Assembly (NCBI RefSeq): GCF_001428545.1
Contig: NZ_LMHZ01000016.1
Coordinates: forward strand, 1-64,000
Origin: Noviherbaspirillum sp. Root189
GTDB taxonomy: Bacteria > Pseudomonadota > Gammaproteobacteria > Burkholderiales > Burkholderiaceae_D
Direction of reading: 5' to 3'
DNA: 64,000 nt
The notes beneath the pieces are model-generated. The model was not told the DNA's origin and ran no database searches. It saw nothing but the letters and a program-made list of their open reading frames with translations. Position numbers and translations under genes: made by a program. Within the stretch, counting starts at the first letter, position 1, and every line of letters begins with the position of its first letter. Below, piece by piece: positions 53,913 to 63,576 of this stretch.

Positions 53913-55208
53913 ATGACCGATTCTTTGTGGGCCGGCGCGCCCTGCCTTGCGATGCGCGCTTTCCGCTTATCCCGTGTTTCGCGCATTCCGATTGTGATGA
54001 ACATCCGCATGGCCGTGGTCGCCGTTGCGGCCAGTCTGACGCTGGCAGGCGTTCCTGCGATCGCTCAGGATAAACCGATCAAGATCGGCGTTCCGACTGC
54101 CGTGCAACTACAGGTCGGACGCGACACGCAGGAAGCGATCAAGATGGCGATGGATGAGATCAACGCCAAGGGCGGCATTCTTGGCCGCAAGCTGGAGATG
54201 GTGGTTGCGGATGAGACCGAAAATCCGGAGACCGGTATCAGTGCGATCAAGAAATTGACCGCCGATGAAAAAGCCGATGTACTGATCGGCGGCTACACCA
54301 GCGGCGTGACCCTGGCCCAGTTACCACATATCTCGCAGGCCAAGACCATCTACCTCGGCATAGGCGCCGCGTCACCTTCCATCACCGCAAAGGTGAAGCA
54401 GGACTACGAGAATTACAAGTACATATTCCGCACCGGCCCGATCAATGCGGCACATCAGGCAAGAGGTGTGGTCGACTTCATTTCCGGCATGCTGATCGGC
54501 GAATTGGGTTTCAAGAAGATCGCCATCGTTGGCGAGAACGCCAAATGGGTCCAGGACTTGGTGCCGGTACTCAAGAAGGGGGCGAGCGAAGTCGGCGCGG
54601 ACATCAAGCTCACCGAATTCTTCGACACCAGCACATCGGACTTTTCGCCGCTTCTGTCGAAAGTGCGCGCTAGCGGGGCACAGTATCTGATCGTCATTCT
54701 CTCCCATGCTTCGAGCGACACATTTGCCAAGCAATGGCATGATGCGCGCGTCCCGATTCCCTACGGCGGCATCGACGTCAAATCGCAGGACGGCGACTTC
54801 TTCGACCGCGTCGGCGGCAAGTCGATCAGCGAGATCGCGGCAAACTTCGCCGTCCGCGCTCCACTGACGCCCAAGACCGTTCCATTCTTCGACGAGTTCA
54901 AGAAGCGTACCGGCCGCGTGCCGGTATATACCGCGTTCGGCGCCTATGACTCGGTTTACGCTTATGCGCAAGCAGTGGAACGCGCGAAAAGCTTCGATAC
55001 CGATGCCGTTATCAAGGCGCTCGAAAAAACGTCGATGCCCGGCATTGCTGGCACACTGGAATATGACGAGTCTCATGACGTCAAGGCGGGCGGAAAATAT
55101 ATGAACCTGCTGTTCGCGCAGTGGCAGGACAAGGGCAACCGCGTGGTCATGTGGCCCAAGGAATTGCGGACCGGGAAAATGATCATGCCTCCGTGGATGA
55201 AGCAATAA
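53913..55208 (+). CDS. branched-chain amino acid-type ABC transporter, substrate-binding protein
   Basis: 431 aa periplasmic receptor of the LIV/amide-urea family. The ATG at 53913 has AAGGAG eight bases upstream and gives a long leader; the signal core is RMAVVAVAASLTLAGVPAIA near residue 33-50, so the ATG at 53997 (no ribosome binding site) is the alternative. Mature blocks: KIGVPTAVQLQVGRDTQEAI, INAKGGILGRKLEMVVADE, and LIGGYTSGVTLA. First gene of a complete importer. The ligand could be a branched-chain amino acid, an amide or an aromatic acid. Confidence 0.93.
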   Translation: MTDSLWAGAPCLAMRAFRLSRVSRIPIVMNIRMAVVAVAASLTLAGVPAIAQDKPIKIGVPTAVQLQVGRDTQEAIKMAMDEINAKGGILGRKLEMVVADETENPETGISAIKKLTADEKADVLIGGYTSGVTLAQLPHISQAKTIYLGIGAASPSITAKVKQDYENYKYIFRTGPINAAHQARGVVDFISGMLIGELGFKKIAIVGENAKWVQDLVPVLKKGASEVGADIKLTEFFDTSTSDFSPLLSKVRASGAQYLIVILSHASSDTFAKQWHDARVPIPYGGIDVKSQDGDFFDRVGGKSISEIAANFAVRAPLTPKTVPFFDEFKKRTGRVPVYTAFGAYDSVYAYAQAVERAKSFDTDAVIKALEKTSMPGIAGTLEYDESHDVKAGGKYMNLLFAQWQDKGNRVVMWPKELRTGKMIMPPWMKQ

Positions 55209-55350
55209 GGTCGCAGTGATGCCGGGCATAAGCCCGGCGCCGGATACCGATTCCCGCATTTTCAGTTTGCCCTATTGTTTCCGGAATGGATTTCCATGCA
55301 TTCCGATTTGCGCCGGCGTGCCAATGGCTGCTCCGGCCCAGGAGACGTCC

Positions 55351-56205
55351 TTGTCAGAAATTCTTATATTTGGCGCGGTTACCGGTTCGATCTATGCGAT
55401 GCTCGCGGTCGGCTTCACGCTTATCTTCGGGGTCGCCCGCATACTCAATCTTGCGCATGGATCGTTCTACGCGCTCGGCGCCTATGGCACCTATGCGCTG
55501 ACTTCGATCGCCGGACTGCCGCTCTGGCAGGCCGCCGCGTTATCAGTGTTCGCAGTGGCGATATTCGGTGTGCTCGTCGAACGCATCCTGATCCGCCCGA
55601 TGCGAAAGTCGCAGCTGGCAGTACTGATGATTTCTCTGGCCGTGGCATTGATCGTCGAGCAAATGCTTTTCCTGGTTTTCGGCTCCGAATACCGCAACGT
55701 CCCCTCGTTCATCGACGACAAATTTACGATTGCGGGCGTGGATATCGCCGGGCAGCGGCTTCTGACGCTGGCGGTTGGCGCGGTGGCCATTGGTGCGCTG
55801 TATCTTTTCATCCAGACGTCCAGGCTGGGGAGCGCGATCCTCGCCATTTCGCAAGACCCTGAAGCGGCGCAATACATGGGCATCCCCGCTGATCGGGTGT
55901 TTTCCCTGGTGATGGCGCTATCGGCTGCGCTGGCAGCTTTGGCGGGCATCATGGCCGGGCCCTTTCTTTCGGTGAATCCGTCGATGCACCTGCTGCCCCT
56001 CGTCAAAGCGTTCGCCATCGTCGTGGTGGGCGGGCTCGGCTCGATCCCCGGGAGCATTCTGGCGGCATTCATGCTCGGCTATGCCGAGACGCTGGTCGCC
56101 TACCTGGTATCGACATCGTGGACGGAGATCGTATCGGTGCTGGCAACACTGCTCATGCTGGTGCTGCGTCCCGCCGGCATGTTCGGCAGGCGCGCCGCAT
56201 TCTAG
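55351..56205 (+). CDS. livH: ABC transporter permease, LivH type
   Basis: 284 aa from TTG with a CAGGAG ribosome binding site, giving the typical start SEILIFGAVTGSIYAMLAVG. An ATG at 55324 would add nine residues. LivH motifs: LTLIFGVARILNLAHGSFYA-type segment at residues 22-45 and the C-terminal VVGGLGSIPGSILAAFMLGY. Eight membrane helices. Pairs with the LivM-type permease. Confidence 0.93.
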   Translation: MSEILIFGAVTGSIYAMLAVGFTLIFGVARILNLAHGSFYALGAYGTYALTSIAGLPLWQAAALSVFAVAIFGVLVERILIRPMRKSQLAVLMISLAVALIVEQMLFLVFGSEYRNVPSFIDDKFTIAGVDIAGQRLLTLAVGAVAIGALYLFIQTSRLGSAILAISQDPEAAQYMGIPADRVFSLVMALSAALAALAGIMAGPFLSVNPSMHLLPLVKAFAIVVVGGLGSIPGSILAAFMLGYAETLVAYLVSTSWTEIVSVLATLLMLVLRPAGMFGRRAAF

Positions 56206-56230
56206 ACCCTTGGCCAACATCGGGAGACAT

Positions 56231-57250
56231 ATGAGAAACAAGACGATTGATCTGACCGGCGCGGGCTTCATGCTTGCGCTGCTCGCCGTGCTTCCCTTGA
56301 TCTTCGGAAGCGGGTATCTGATCGGGGTGCTCACGGTCGCGGCGATATACGGAATCTGGGCGGTAAGCTGGGACTTCATGTCGGGCTTGACGGGGCGCGA
56401 GAACTTCGGCCATTCGCTGTTCATCGGCGTCGGCGCCTATGCCGCGGGCTTCCTGAATACGTCTTTCGGATTGGGGCCATGGTGGAGCCTGCCTGCGGCA
56501 ATGGTCGTGGCGGTACTGTTTGCCCTCGTCATGGGATTCCCGACGCTGCGGCTCAAAGGACCGTATTTTGCGCTGGCAATGTTGTCCGGCGCCGTCATCA
56601 TGCAGCGCCTGATGCTGATTTTCTGGGAACACACCGGCGGCGAGGAGGGCATCACTGGCATTGAGCCGCTGCTGCGTTCACCGCTGCATTTCTACTGGCT
56701 GGTGCTGGCGACGCTGGCGCTCGTGACCTTGCTGCTGCTAGCTATGGCTCGCTCGAACTGGGGGCTGATTCTTCGCGCAATCCGGGGCGACGAAGCAACC
56801 TGTCTTGCCGCGGGCATCAATGTCACGTTCTACAAGATAGCGTCGCTCGCGATCAGCGCTGCGTTTGCCGGGCTTGGCGGCGCCTTGTATGCACACTACC
56901 AGTTGCAGGTCAGCCCTCAACTGTTTGCCGTGGTAACGTCGATTACCGTCATCACGATGGTCTACGTCGGAGGCATGACGTCGATCTACGGCGCAGTCGG
57001 CGGCGCGCTTCTGCTGACGTTGATGACCGAGTTGCTGCGGGACTTCGGCGAATGGAGATTGATGATTTACAGCCTGGTGCTGATCGCCATTTTGTTCTTC
57101 CTGCCGAACGGGTTCGTTGCACCTGCCTGGACATGGTTGCGCAACCGTCTCGCCGGCGGGGAGGCGCCCGAGCGCAAGCGTGCATCCGGAGCCCTTGCTT
57201 CCGATCGCCGTGATATCGGCAGTACAGCGTCAGGGAGGGAGACGGCATGA
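56231..57250 (+). CDS. livM: ABC transporter permease, LivM type
   Basis: 339 aa membrane protein starting at an ATG after GGGAG. LivM features: YGIWAVSWDFMSGLTGRENF, FGHSLFIGVGAYAAGFL, LRLKGPYFALAMLSGAV, and VVTSITVITMVYVGGMTSIY with GAVGGALLLTLMTELLR. The last ~35 residues are charged and cytoplasmic. Its stop overlaps the ATG of the ATP-binding gene (GCATGA), so translation is coupled. Confidence 0.95.
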   Translation: MRNKTIDLTGAGFMLALLAVLPLIFGSGYLIGVLTVAAIYGIWAVSWDFMSGLTGRENFGHSLFIGVGAYAAGFLNTSFGLGPWWSLPAAMVVAVLFALVMGFPTLRLKGPYFALAMLSGAVIMQRLMLIFWEHTGGEEGITGIEPLLRSPLHFYWLVLATLALVTLLLLAMARSNWGLILRAIRGDEATCLAAGINVTFYKIASLAISAAFAGLGGALYAHYQLQVSPQLFAVVTSITVITMVYVGGMTSIYGAVGGALLLTLMTELLRDFGEWRLMIYSLVLIAILFFLPNGFVAPAWTWLRNRLAGGEAPERKRASGALASDRRDIGSTASGRETA

Positions 57251-57981
57251 GTCTGCTCATGGTGAAAAACCTGGACAAACGATTCGGCGGCCTGCATGCC
57301 GTCAAGAATGTCAGCATCAATGTTGAGCAGGGTGAAATCGTCGGCATCCTGGGGCCAAACGGCGCCGGCAAGACCACCTTGTACAACCTGCTCACCGGTT
57401 TCATCCCTGCCGACAGCGGCGAGATCCGCTTGAATGGCCGTTCACTGCGCGGCCTCGCGCCGCATAAGATCGTGGGGTTGGGAATGGCACGCACGTTTCA
57501 GCTCTGCCGGCCTTTCGTTGGTATGTCGGTGCTGGAGAATGTGCGTGTCGGAAGCCTCGGGCCGCGCGTCCCCGCCGGCGATCTCGACAGCCGGGCGCGT
57601 GGACTGCTTGCCGATGTAGGACTGAAGGGTAAGGAAGATGTCCCGGCGGAGCAGTTATCCTACGGCGACCAGCGCCGACTGGAGATCGCACGTGCGCTTG
57701 CCACTGAACCGCTTATTCTGCTGCTCGACGAACCTTTTGCGGGTCTGGGCTCGGCAGAGATCGCGGAACTGTCGGCATTGATACGCCGCCTGCATTCGCA
57801 AAAGGGGCTGACCATCCTGCTCATCGAGCACAAGCTGCGCGAATTCATGAAACTTGTCGCCCGCGTGGTGGCGATCGATTTCGGCGCGGTGATCGCGACC
57901 GGCACGCCGGAGGAGATCGTCGCCCATCCGGGCGTTATCGAAGCCTATATCGGACGGCAGGAGGCTGAACATGCTGCTTGA
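57247..57981 (+). CDS. livG: ABC transporter ATP-binding protein, LivG type
   Basis: 244 aa ATPase. Walker A GPNGAGKTT, ABC signature variant LSYGDQRRLEIARAL, Walker B PLILLLDEPFAGL, and LIEHKLREFMKL (switch His). LivG-type features include ILGPNGAGKTTLYNLLTGFI and MARTFQLCRPF. Energises import with LivF. It overlaps the next gene by 11 bp. Confidence 0.96.
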   Translation: MSLLMVKNLDKRFGGLHAVKNVSINVEQGEIVGILGPNGAGKTTLYNLLTGFIPADSGEIRLNGRSLRGLAPHKIVGLGMARTFQLCRPFVGMSVLENVRVGSLGPRVPAGDLDSRARGLLADVGLKGKEDVPAEQLSYGDQRRLEIARALATEPLILLLDEPFAGLGSAEIAELSALIRRLHSQKGLTILLIEHKLREFMKLVARVVAIDFGAVIATGTPEEIVAHPGVIEAYIGRQEAEHAA

Positions 57982-58678
57982 AATCGAACATCTGTCCGCC
58001 TCCTACGGCAAGGCGCTGGCGCTGGAAGATGCGACATTGAACGTTGGTGACGGCGAGATGATTGCGGTACTCGGCCCCAACGGTGCCGGCAAGACAACTC
58101 TTCTCAAGGCCATTTCACGCGCCATTGCCGCCCAGGGCAGACTGAGCTTCAATGGCGACTCGCTGCATGACTTGCCGGCGCATGCGGTGGTCGGCCGCGG
58201 GATCTGCCATTGTCCGGAGGGGCGCCGCCTGTTCTCGGAGTTATCGGTCCGGAAGAACCTGATGCTTGGCGCTTATCTACGCAAGGACCGCGACGCGATC
58301 GCCCGCGACTACGAGCGCGTGGTCGGACTGTTCCCCATTCTGCGCGAGCGTGCCTCGCAGATCGTGAGTACCCTGTCCGGTGGCCAGCAGCAGATGGTCG
58401 CCATCGGCCGCGCGCTGATGGGCGCCCCCAAACTGTTGCTGCTCGACGAACCCTCGGTAGGTATTGCACACCGCCTCAAGATGGAGATCTTCGGCGCGAT
58501 CAAATCCATCCGCGACAGCGGCGTCGCCATCCTGATGGCGGAGCAGGACGCGCAGTCGGCGCTTCGCATTGCTGATCGCGTCTATGTACTGGAGCATGGA
58601 CGGGTGGTGCAGTGCGGGACCGCGACTGAAATGGCCAGCAACGACCGCATCCGTCAGATTTACCTTGGGGTTGAATAA
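57971..58678 (+). CDS. livF: ABC transporter ATP-binding protein, LivF type
   Basis: 235 aa ATPase, the usual LivF length. Walker A GPNGAGKTTLLKAI, LSGGQQQMVAIGRALM, Walker B LLLLDEPSVGI, with CPEGRRLFSELSVRKNL, a LivF hallmark. Its stop lies 5 bp from the stop of the convergent amidase gene, leaving no room for a terminator between them. Confidence 0.96.
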   Translation: MLLEIEHLSASYGKALALEDATLNVGDGEMIAVLGPNGAGKTTLLKAISRAIAAQGRLSFNGDSLHDLPAHAVVGRGICHCPEGRRLFSELSVRKNLMLGAYLRKDRDAIARDYERVVGLFPILRERASQIVSTLSGGQQQMVAIGRALMGAPKLLLLDEPSVGIAHRLKMEIFGAIKSIRDSGVAILMAEQDAQSALRIADRVYVLEHGRVVQCGTATEMASNDRIRQIYLGVE

Positions 58679-58683
58679 CCCGA

Positions 58684-60081
58684 TCAGGCCGGATCGACCG
58701 GTGCGGGCGGTACGCCACCCCGCTCGATCGACTCGCCGGCAAGCAGGCATAAATCTTCTCGGTAACGGTCTGCAACGAGCTGGACGCCAACCGGAGCCGT
58801 GCCCGCCATGCCGGTGGAAACCGTTAATCCCGGCAAGCCGAGGAAAGGCAGGCCGATCTGTGTCATTTGCGCGGCCCACACGCGAGCGTAGGAAGCGTCC
58901 CCTTGCAGGTCAAGCCCGTCGGGAAAAGGTAGTTCGGCCGATACCGGAAGCAGCAGTACCGGATAGTCAGCCAGAAATTGCCGCCATTGACGCAAGAGTG
59001 TCGCCCTGCGCGTGAACGCATGCGAGAACGAGGACAGATCGAGCGATTTCGCTCTCGCCTTATGCCCGGCAAGCGCGGTCAGCGCACCGGGGTCGTTTTC
59101 CCTGATGGCGGCGGCTTCCATGGCATCGAAGCCGTCCCCAAGCCACAGGACGATCTGAAGATCGGCCGCCTCTTTCATCGGTGGAGTATTGTCAATCTCA
59201 TCGACGCGCCAGCCGTCCTCCCTGAGCCGCTGCGCCGCCTCAACCAACGCCGACTCGACTTCAGGCCGTGTCTGCAGACCATCGGGCCGTAGGCAAAGCG
59301 CTGCGACACGCGGCGCTGCGGGACCTTGCAAAGGCGCCGGCACCCACCACGGATCCCGCAGGTCAGGCGCCGCCATCGCGGCAAGGCCGAGCCGCACATC
59401 CTGAATGGTGCGGCCGATCGGGCCGGAGACCGCCGTAAGCTGAGGCCCTATCGCCCGTTCGGGTAACGACGCGTTATAGGCGGGCACCCGTCCGAGCGTC
59501 GGCCGCAGTCCGTGCACGCCGCAAGCGTACGCGGGATACCGGATCGATCCGGCGATATCCGTGCCGTGTGCAAGGTGTCCGATTCCTGCTGCCACCGCAG
59601 CCGCCGCGCCGCCGGACGACCCGCCAGGCGTCAGTGCGGGATCGCGCGGATTGCGCGTGTTCCCGTGCAATAGATTGCTCGTGAACCAGCGGTAGCTGAA
59701 CGCAGGTGTATTGGTCCGTCCCAGTATGATCGCGCCCGCCTTGCCTAGATTGTCCACGACCGGGCTGTTCGATTGCGCAATCAGATCGCGCTGCAGTGCG
59801 ACGCCATTGGTGGTCGCGTAGCCTGCCTGATCCACATTGACCTTTACGGTTACCGGAACGCCGGCGAGCACGCCCAGAACTTCGCCGCGCGAGATGGCGG
59901 CGTCGATGCGTTCAGCCTGCGCCAGCACCTCCTCCGGCCGGTATTCCACCACAGCATTGATCGAGGGGTTGACCGCAGCCAGTCGTTCCAGTGCAGCCTG
60001 CGCGGCCTCACGCGCCGAAATCTCTTTTGTCTGGACTTTTGCGGCCAACTCCGAAGCCGACAGGCGCCATATGCTAGACAT
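58684..60081 (-). CDS. amidase (amidase-signature family)
   Basis: 465 aa AS-family hydrolase. The catalytic triad is readable: Lys80 (GVPVTVKVNVDQ), Ser155 in TPGGSSGGAAAAV, and Ser179 in GTDIAGSIRYPA, 24 residues after Ser155 as in the family. It hydrolyses a C-N amide bond to acid and ammonia. GGAGG ribosome binding site before the ATG at 60081. Its position facing the LIV-type importer suggests that the transporter brings in an amide this enzyme cleaves; this is inference. Confidence 0.95.
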   Translation of the reverse strand: MSSIWRLSASELAAKVQTKEISAREAAQAALERLAAVNPSINAVVEYRPEEVLAQAERIDAAISRGEVLGVLAGVPVTVKVNVDQAGYATTNGVALQRDLIAQSNSPVVDNLGKAGAIILGRTNTPAFSYRWFTSNLLHGNTRNPRDPALTPGGSSGGAAAAVAAGIGHLAHGTDIAGSIRYPAYACGVHGLRPTLGRVPAYNASLPERAIGPQLTAVSGPIGRTIQDVRLGLAAMAAPDLRDPWWVPAPLQGPAAPRVAALCLRPDGLQTRPEVESALVEAAQRLREDGWRVDEIDNTPPMKEAADLQIVLWLGDGFDAMEAAAIRENDPGALTALAGHKARAKSLDLSSFSHAFTRRATLLRQWRQFLADYPVLLLPVSAELPFPDGLDLQGDASYARVWAAQMTQIGLPFLGLPGLTVSTGMAGTAPVGVQLVADRYREDLCLLAGESIERGGVPPAPVDPA

Positions 60082-60659
60082 GTTTTCCTCCGCTCTGGTT
60101 ATGCGAATTATGCGAAAACGTTTGTTCGACATCATCGTGGCAGGTTTGCCCGAACCAGGTTTCGCTAGCCTTCGCCGACCGCGCAGGCATATGGCTTCAC
60201 TGTAACCAGATAACTCGGTTGCCATTTTGAACAAAGGCAAAGTGCCGTCCTTGAACTGGTCCGGAAAAATGTCTAGTCGTTCGCGCCAGCACCTTCAGGC
60301 GCCTGTTCGGCCTCCCGGAAATTTAAGTGTTGGCTGTTCTCCGACGGCCGCCCAAAAGTGTTTGGGAACATCCCATACTCAGCCCGGAAAAGCCGTGCCC
60401 CGGTCCATTTTCTACGCAATCCCACCAGCAAAAATACCTTGAATATTCAAGTGGTTAACGGCTACTCCCTCGCGCCCGCCCAATATTGGCACGCTTGCTG
60501 CAAGTACTTCCAGCAAGTGCAATAACAGACGCATTGGAATGAAAGCAGGCTGCGCTTCCGTCCATGGGATACAGACCGCATTTGAGTTTTTCAGGAAGAC
60601 AAGTGGCACCTGCGTCGCCATCCTATGGAGCACTTCTACACTTTTAACGGAGAAATCCC
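60082..60659. other. divergent intergenic region with a small palindrome
   Basis: About 580 bp between the amidase and a secreted protein gene, no gene recognised. CTTGAATATTCAAG at 60438-60451 is a perfect 14-bp palindrome that could be an operator. Confidence 0.45.
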
Positions 60660-61394
60660 ATGAGAACCACACGCACCCTGCTTTTTGTGATCGCCCTGCT
60701 GCTCAGCCCTTGCTGGGCTCTGGCGCAGTCCGCATCCGCCGTCTCCGGCAACGCCACCCTGACCTACCACAAAACCAGCAACAATCGTCCCCTGGTGCTT
60801 CAGTGGAACGTCCAGGGGCGCGGGGACATCTGGATCTTTCCGGCTGGTGGCATCTTCACTTTCAATTTCCACGCAGACCATTTACATCCAGGCGCTCATG
60901 TCGGCCCGAATCAGATACACGTTCAGGGTGTCTTGGATACACCCGGGATTTCCGGCGTTCCTGCAGGCCAAGTATTGGCAGGGATCATCTACACGGTGGA
61001 CGGTGATACGCCGGAGAGCGGTTTGTCGCGTATCTCGGAGAAGATACAAGTTATTAACAAGTCCTCCGTTGATATTCCGTTGGATGTGATCGGCATGGGG
61101 TCGAAGCCGGACGACAGTGAGTACGCCGGTCCTCCAGTGACGGATCTGGAATATCCAGCGTTTCAAACCATGATGGGAACAAGCGCACTATTCTCTGAAA
61201 AAGGTTCGACCGCAGAAGCGCCCTTTGGACCGCTCACGATCAGTCGGGTAATTACCGTCAGGGGATTCAATCCACAATCCTCGCGCCAGCGTGTGACGGT
61301 ACGTGCCGGCGAAACCATGACGATTCTTACCGAATTAAGCCTGGTTGCTTTTTCAGCACCGACAACGCCGGCCCCATCGGCGGCCCCCCAGTAA
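60660..61394 (+). CDS. secreted protein of unknown function
   Basis: 244 aa. Signal peptide at residues 1-23 (LLFVIALLLSPCWALAQS). The mature part is beta-rich, His-containing (FNFHADHLHPGAHVGPNQIH) and ends in a Pro/Ala-rich tail. No family recognised. The His cluster hints at metal binding. The ATG follows GGAG. It precedes the GYD gene by 71 bp. Confidence 0.7.
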   Translation: MRTTRTLLFVIALLLSPCWALAQSASAVSGNATLTYHKTSNNRPLVLQWNVQGRGDIWIFPAGGIFTFNFHADHLHPGAHVGPNQIHVQGVLDTPGISGVPAGQVLAGIIYTVDGDTPESGLSRISEKIQVINKSSVDIPLDVIGMGSKPDDSEYAGPPVTDLEYPAFQTMMGTSALFSEKGSTAEAPFGPLTISRVITVRGFNPQSSRQRVTVRAGETMTILTELSLVAFSAPTTPAPSAAPQ

Positions 61395-61465
61395 CTTAGC
61401 GTGATTTGCACTTGACAACGAAAAGACGATGTATCAACACTGAATCATGAGGAAAGGAGGCCACC

Positions 61466-61798
61466 ATGTCCTTGTATCTCACTCGCTTCAGTTATACGGC
61501 AGAAACCTGGAGCGCTATGATCGAGCGCCCGGAAGACCGACGGGATATGGCTCGCGTGATCATCGAGTCGGTCGGCGGCAGGCTCCACGGCTTCTGGTAC
61601 GCCTTTGGCCAGTACGATGGCTATACGCTCTGGGAAGCGCCTGACAATGTCAGGATGGCGTCCGTCGCCCTTGCCCTTTCCTCCCGCGGCGCGATCAAGT
61701 CACAGGAAACACATGTCCTTATGACCGTCGAGGAAACCCTTGAAGCCCTGAAGGGAGCAGCACAGGTACCCTATCGCCGCCCAGGTCACAGCAACTAG
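61466..61798 (+). CDS. GYD domain protein
   Basis: 110 aa. The GYD family signature is FGQYDGYTLWEAPDNV, with SVGGRLHGFWYAF before it and an alpha/beta ferredoxin-like layout. Function of the family is unknown. The ATG has a perfect AAAGGAGG ribosome binding site. It lies upstream of the SBP56 gene with a 371-bp gap. Confidence 0.92.
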   Translation: MSLYLTRFSYTAETWSAMIERPEDRRDMARVIIESVGGRLHGFWYAFGQYDGYTLWEAPDNVRMASVALALSSRGAIKSQETHVLMTVEETLEALKGAAQVPYRRPGHSN

Positions 61799-62169
61799 AG
61801 CCTGAGCCGGGACTAGCTTCGAGTCACAAAGTTGCTTCCGGCGGAAAGTGGATAGCAAGCAAAGCGCTGATCAGGGAAGTGGGCTTGTCCACCTAGGAAC
61901 GGTGCCAATGACCACGCGCTCAATGCAGGCAGTTTACGGACGGATAATGTCGCAGAGGTATCTGCTTCCCGCTCGCAGCTGGGTGACGTGACCTGCCGAT
62001 AAAGTTTTTCTGATCCCGATCAATGAGGATAAATATCCTGCGTTGACAGTAACCGGCCCCGGCGCGCAGGCTTCAATATGGCTCGGCCAGCCCGGCCGGA
62101 AGTCATTCCCTCGTCTCTATCCTCTCGGCTCCCTCGGCATTTCGCACTTCTCTTGCACAAGGAACTATC
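61799..62169. other. intergenic region, nothing recognised
   Basis: 371 bp between the GYD and SBP56 genes. No gene, hairpin or repeat stands out; it should contain the SBP56 promoter and leader. Confidence 0.45.
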
Positions 62170-63576
62170 ATGCTGCAAACATTGCGTCCCGATCCCACAT
62201 TTCATCCATCGGCGCGGTTGGCGATGGAAGCGGAACCTGAACATATTGCCTATACCGTGCTTCTGTCACCGGATCGTTCGCGGCCCGATGCCTTAGCCGT
62301 CATCGACGTCAATCCGCAAAGCGGGACTTATGGCTCGGTGGCAAACCAACTCGCGATGCCACACGCCGGCGACGAATTTCATCACTTTGGCTGGAATGCC
62401 TGCAGTTCTGCTCTTTCCCCCATGTCGGGCCATGCCTTTCTGCAACGCAGGTATCTCATCATTCCCGGTATCCGCTCGTCACGCGTCTACATTGTCGATA
62501 CCCAGCCTGATCCGAAAGCCCCTAAACTGGTCAAGACCATTGAACCCGAAGAGATAACGCGCAAGACCGGGTATTCACGTCCCCACACCGTACATTGCGG
62601 ACCGGAAGGCATATACATCAGCACACTGGGTGGTGCCGGCACGGACGGCACACAGGGACCGCCGGGTGTATTCATCATGGATTGTGAAACTTTTGAAATC
62701 CTTGGACGTTGGGAAATTGACCGCGGGCCGCAAAAACTGCACTACGATTTCTGGTGGAATCTGCCACGTGACTATATGGTGTCGAGTGAATGGGGCCTGC
62801 CGCCGCAGTTTGAAAACGGCATCGTTGCTGAAGACCTGCTGGCCAACAAATACGGTCACTCGGTGCATTTCTGGAGCCTGCGCGAGCGCAAGCATCTTCA
62901 AACTATCGATCTCGGTGCAAATCACCAGATGGCGCTCGAGATTCGCCCGGCACACGATCCCACGCGGGAATACGGCTTTCTTGGCGTAGTCGTCGATACG
63001 ACCAATCTGGAAGGATCAATCTGGACCTGGTATCGTGAAAATGGCAAATTCCAGATCAGGAAGACTGCTACGATTTCGCCCGAACCGGCTGACGCGGGGC
63101 AACTTCCGACACTGCTGAAAGGCTTTGGCGCGGTGCCGCCGCTGATCAGTGACATCGACCTTTCTCTTGATGACCGCTTCCTGTATGTCGCGTGCTGGGG
63201 GACCGGCGAACTGCGGCAATATGACGTAACCGACCCGATGAAACCGGCGCTGGCAGGCAGCGTGCGCATCGGCGGCATCGCGCAGCATGCAAAGCACCCG
63301 AACGGTCGGCCATACGGCGGCGGCCCGCAGATGACTGAAATCAGTCGGGATGGCAAGCGCGTGTATTTCACCAACTCGCTCTACAGCAGTTGGGATACGC
63401 AGTTTTATCCGGACGGTGTGCCGGGCGTGCAACTGATGTGCAATGTCGGCGAGAGCGGTGGCATCGAACTCGATCCATCGTTTTATGTTGACTTTGGGCC
63501 CCATTACGCCGCGCACCAGATCCGCCTTCAAGGCGGTGATTGCTCAACCGATTCGTTCTGCTATCCCTCAGTTTGA
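62170..63576 (+). CDS. mtoX: SBP56 selenium-binding protein / methanethiol oxidase
   Basis: 468 aa, the full length of SBP56. Family blocks: GDEFHHFGWNACSS (metal-site His pair), YSRPHTVHCGPEGIYIS, GPQKLHYDFWWNLP, and HQIRLQGGDCSTDSFCYPS at the C-terminus. Bacterial MtoX oxidises methanethiol to formaldehyde, H2S and H2O2 with copper, in the periplasm or cytoplasm. No Sec signal is seen here. It overlaps the following membrane protein gene. RBS AAGGA. Confidence 0.95.
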   Translation: MLQTLRPDPTFHPSARLAMEAEPEHIAYTVLLSPDRSRPDALAVIDVNPQSGTYGSVANQLAMPHAGDEFHHFGWNACSSALSPMSGHAFLQRRYLIIPGIRSSRVYIVDTQPDPKAPKLVKTIEPEEITRKTGYSRPHTVHCGPEGIYISTLGGAGTDGTQGPPGVFIMDCETFEILGRWEIDRGPQKLHYDFWWNLPRDYMVSSEWGLPPQFENGIVAEDLLANKYGHSVHFWSLRERKHLQTIDLGANHQMALEIRPAHDPTREYGFLGVVVDTTNLEGSIWTWYRENGKFQIRKTATISPEPADAGQLPTLLKGFGAVPPLISDIDLSLDDRFLYVACWGTGELRQYDVTDPMKPALAGSVRIGGIAQHAKHPNGRPYGGGPQMTEISRDGKRVYFTNSLYSSWDTQFYPDGVPGVQLMCNVGESGGIELDPSFYVDFGPHYAAHQIRLQGGDCSTDSFCYPSV

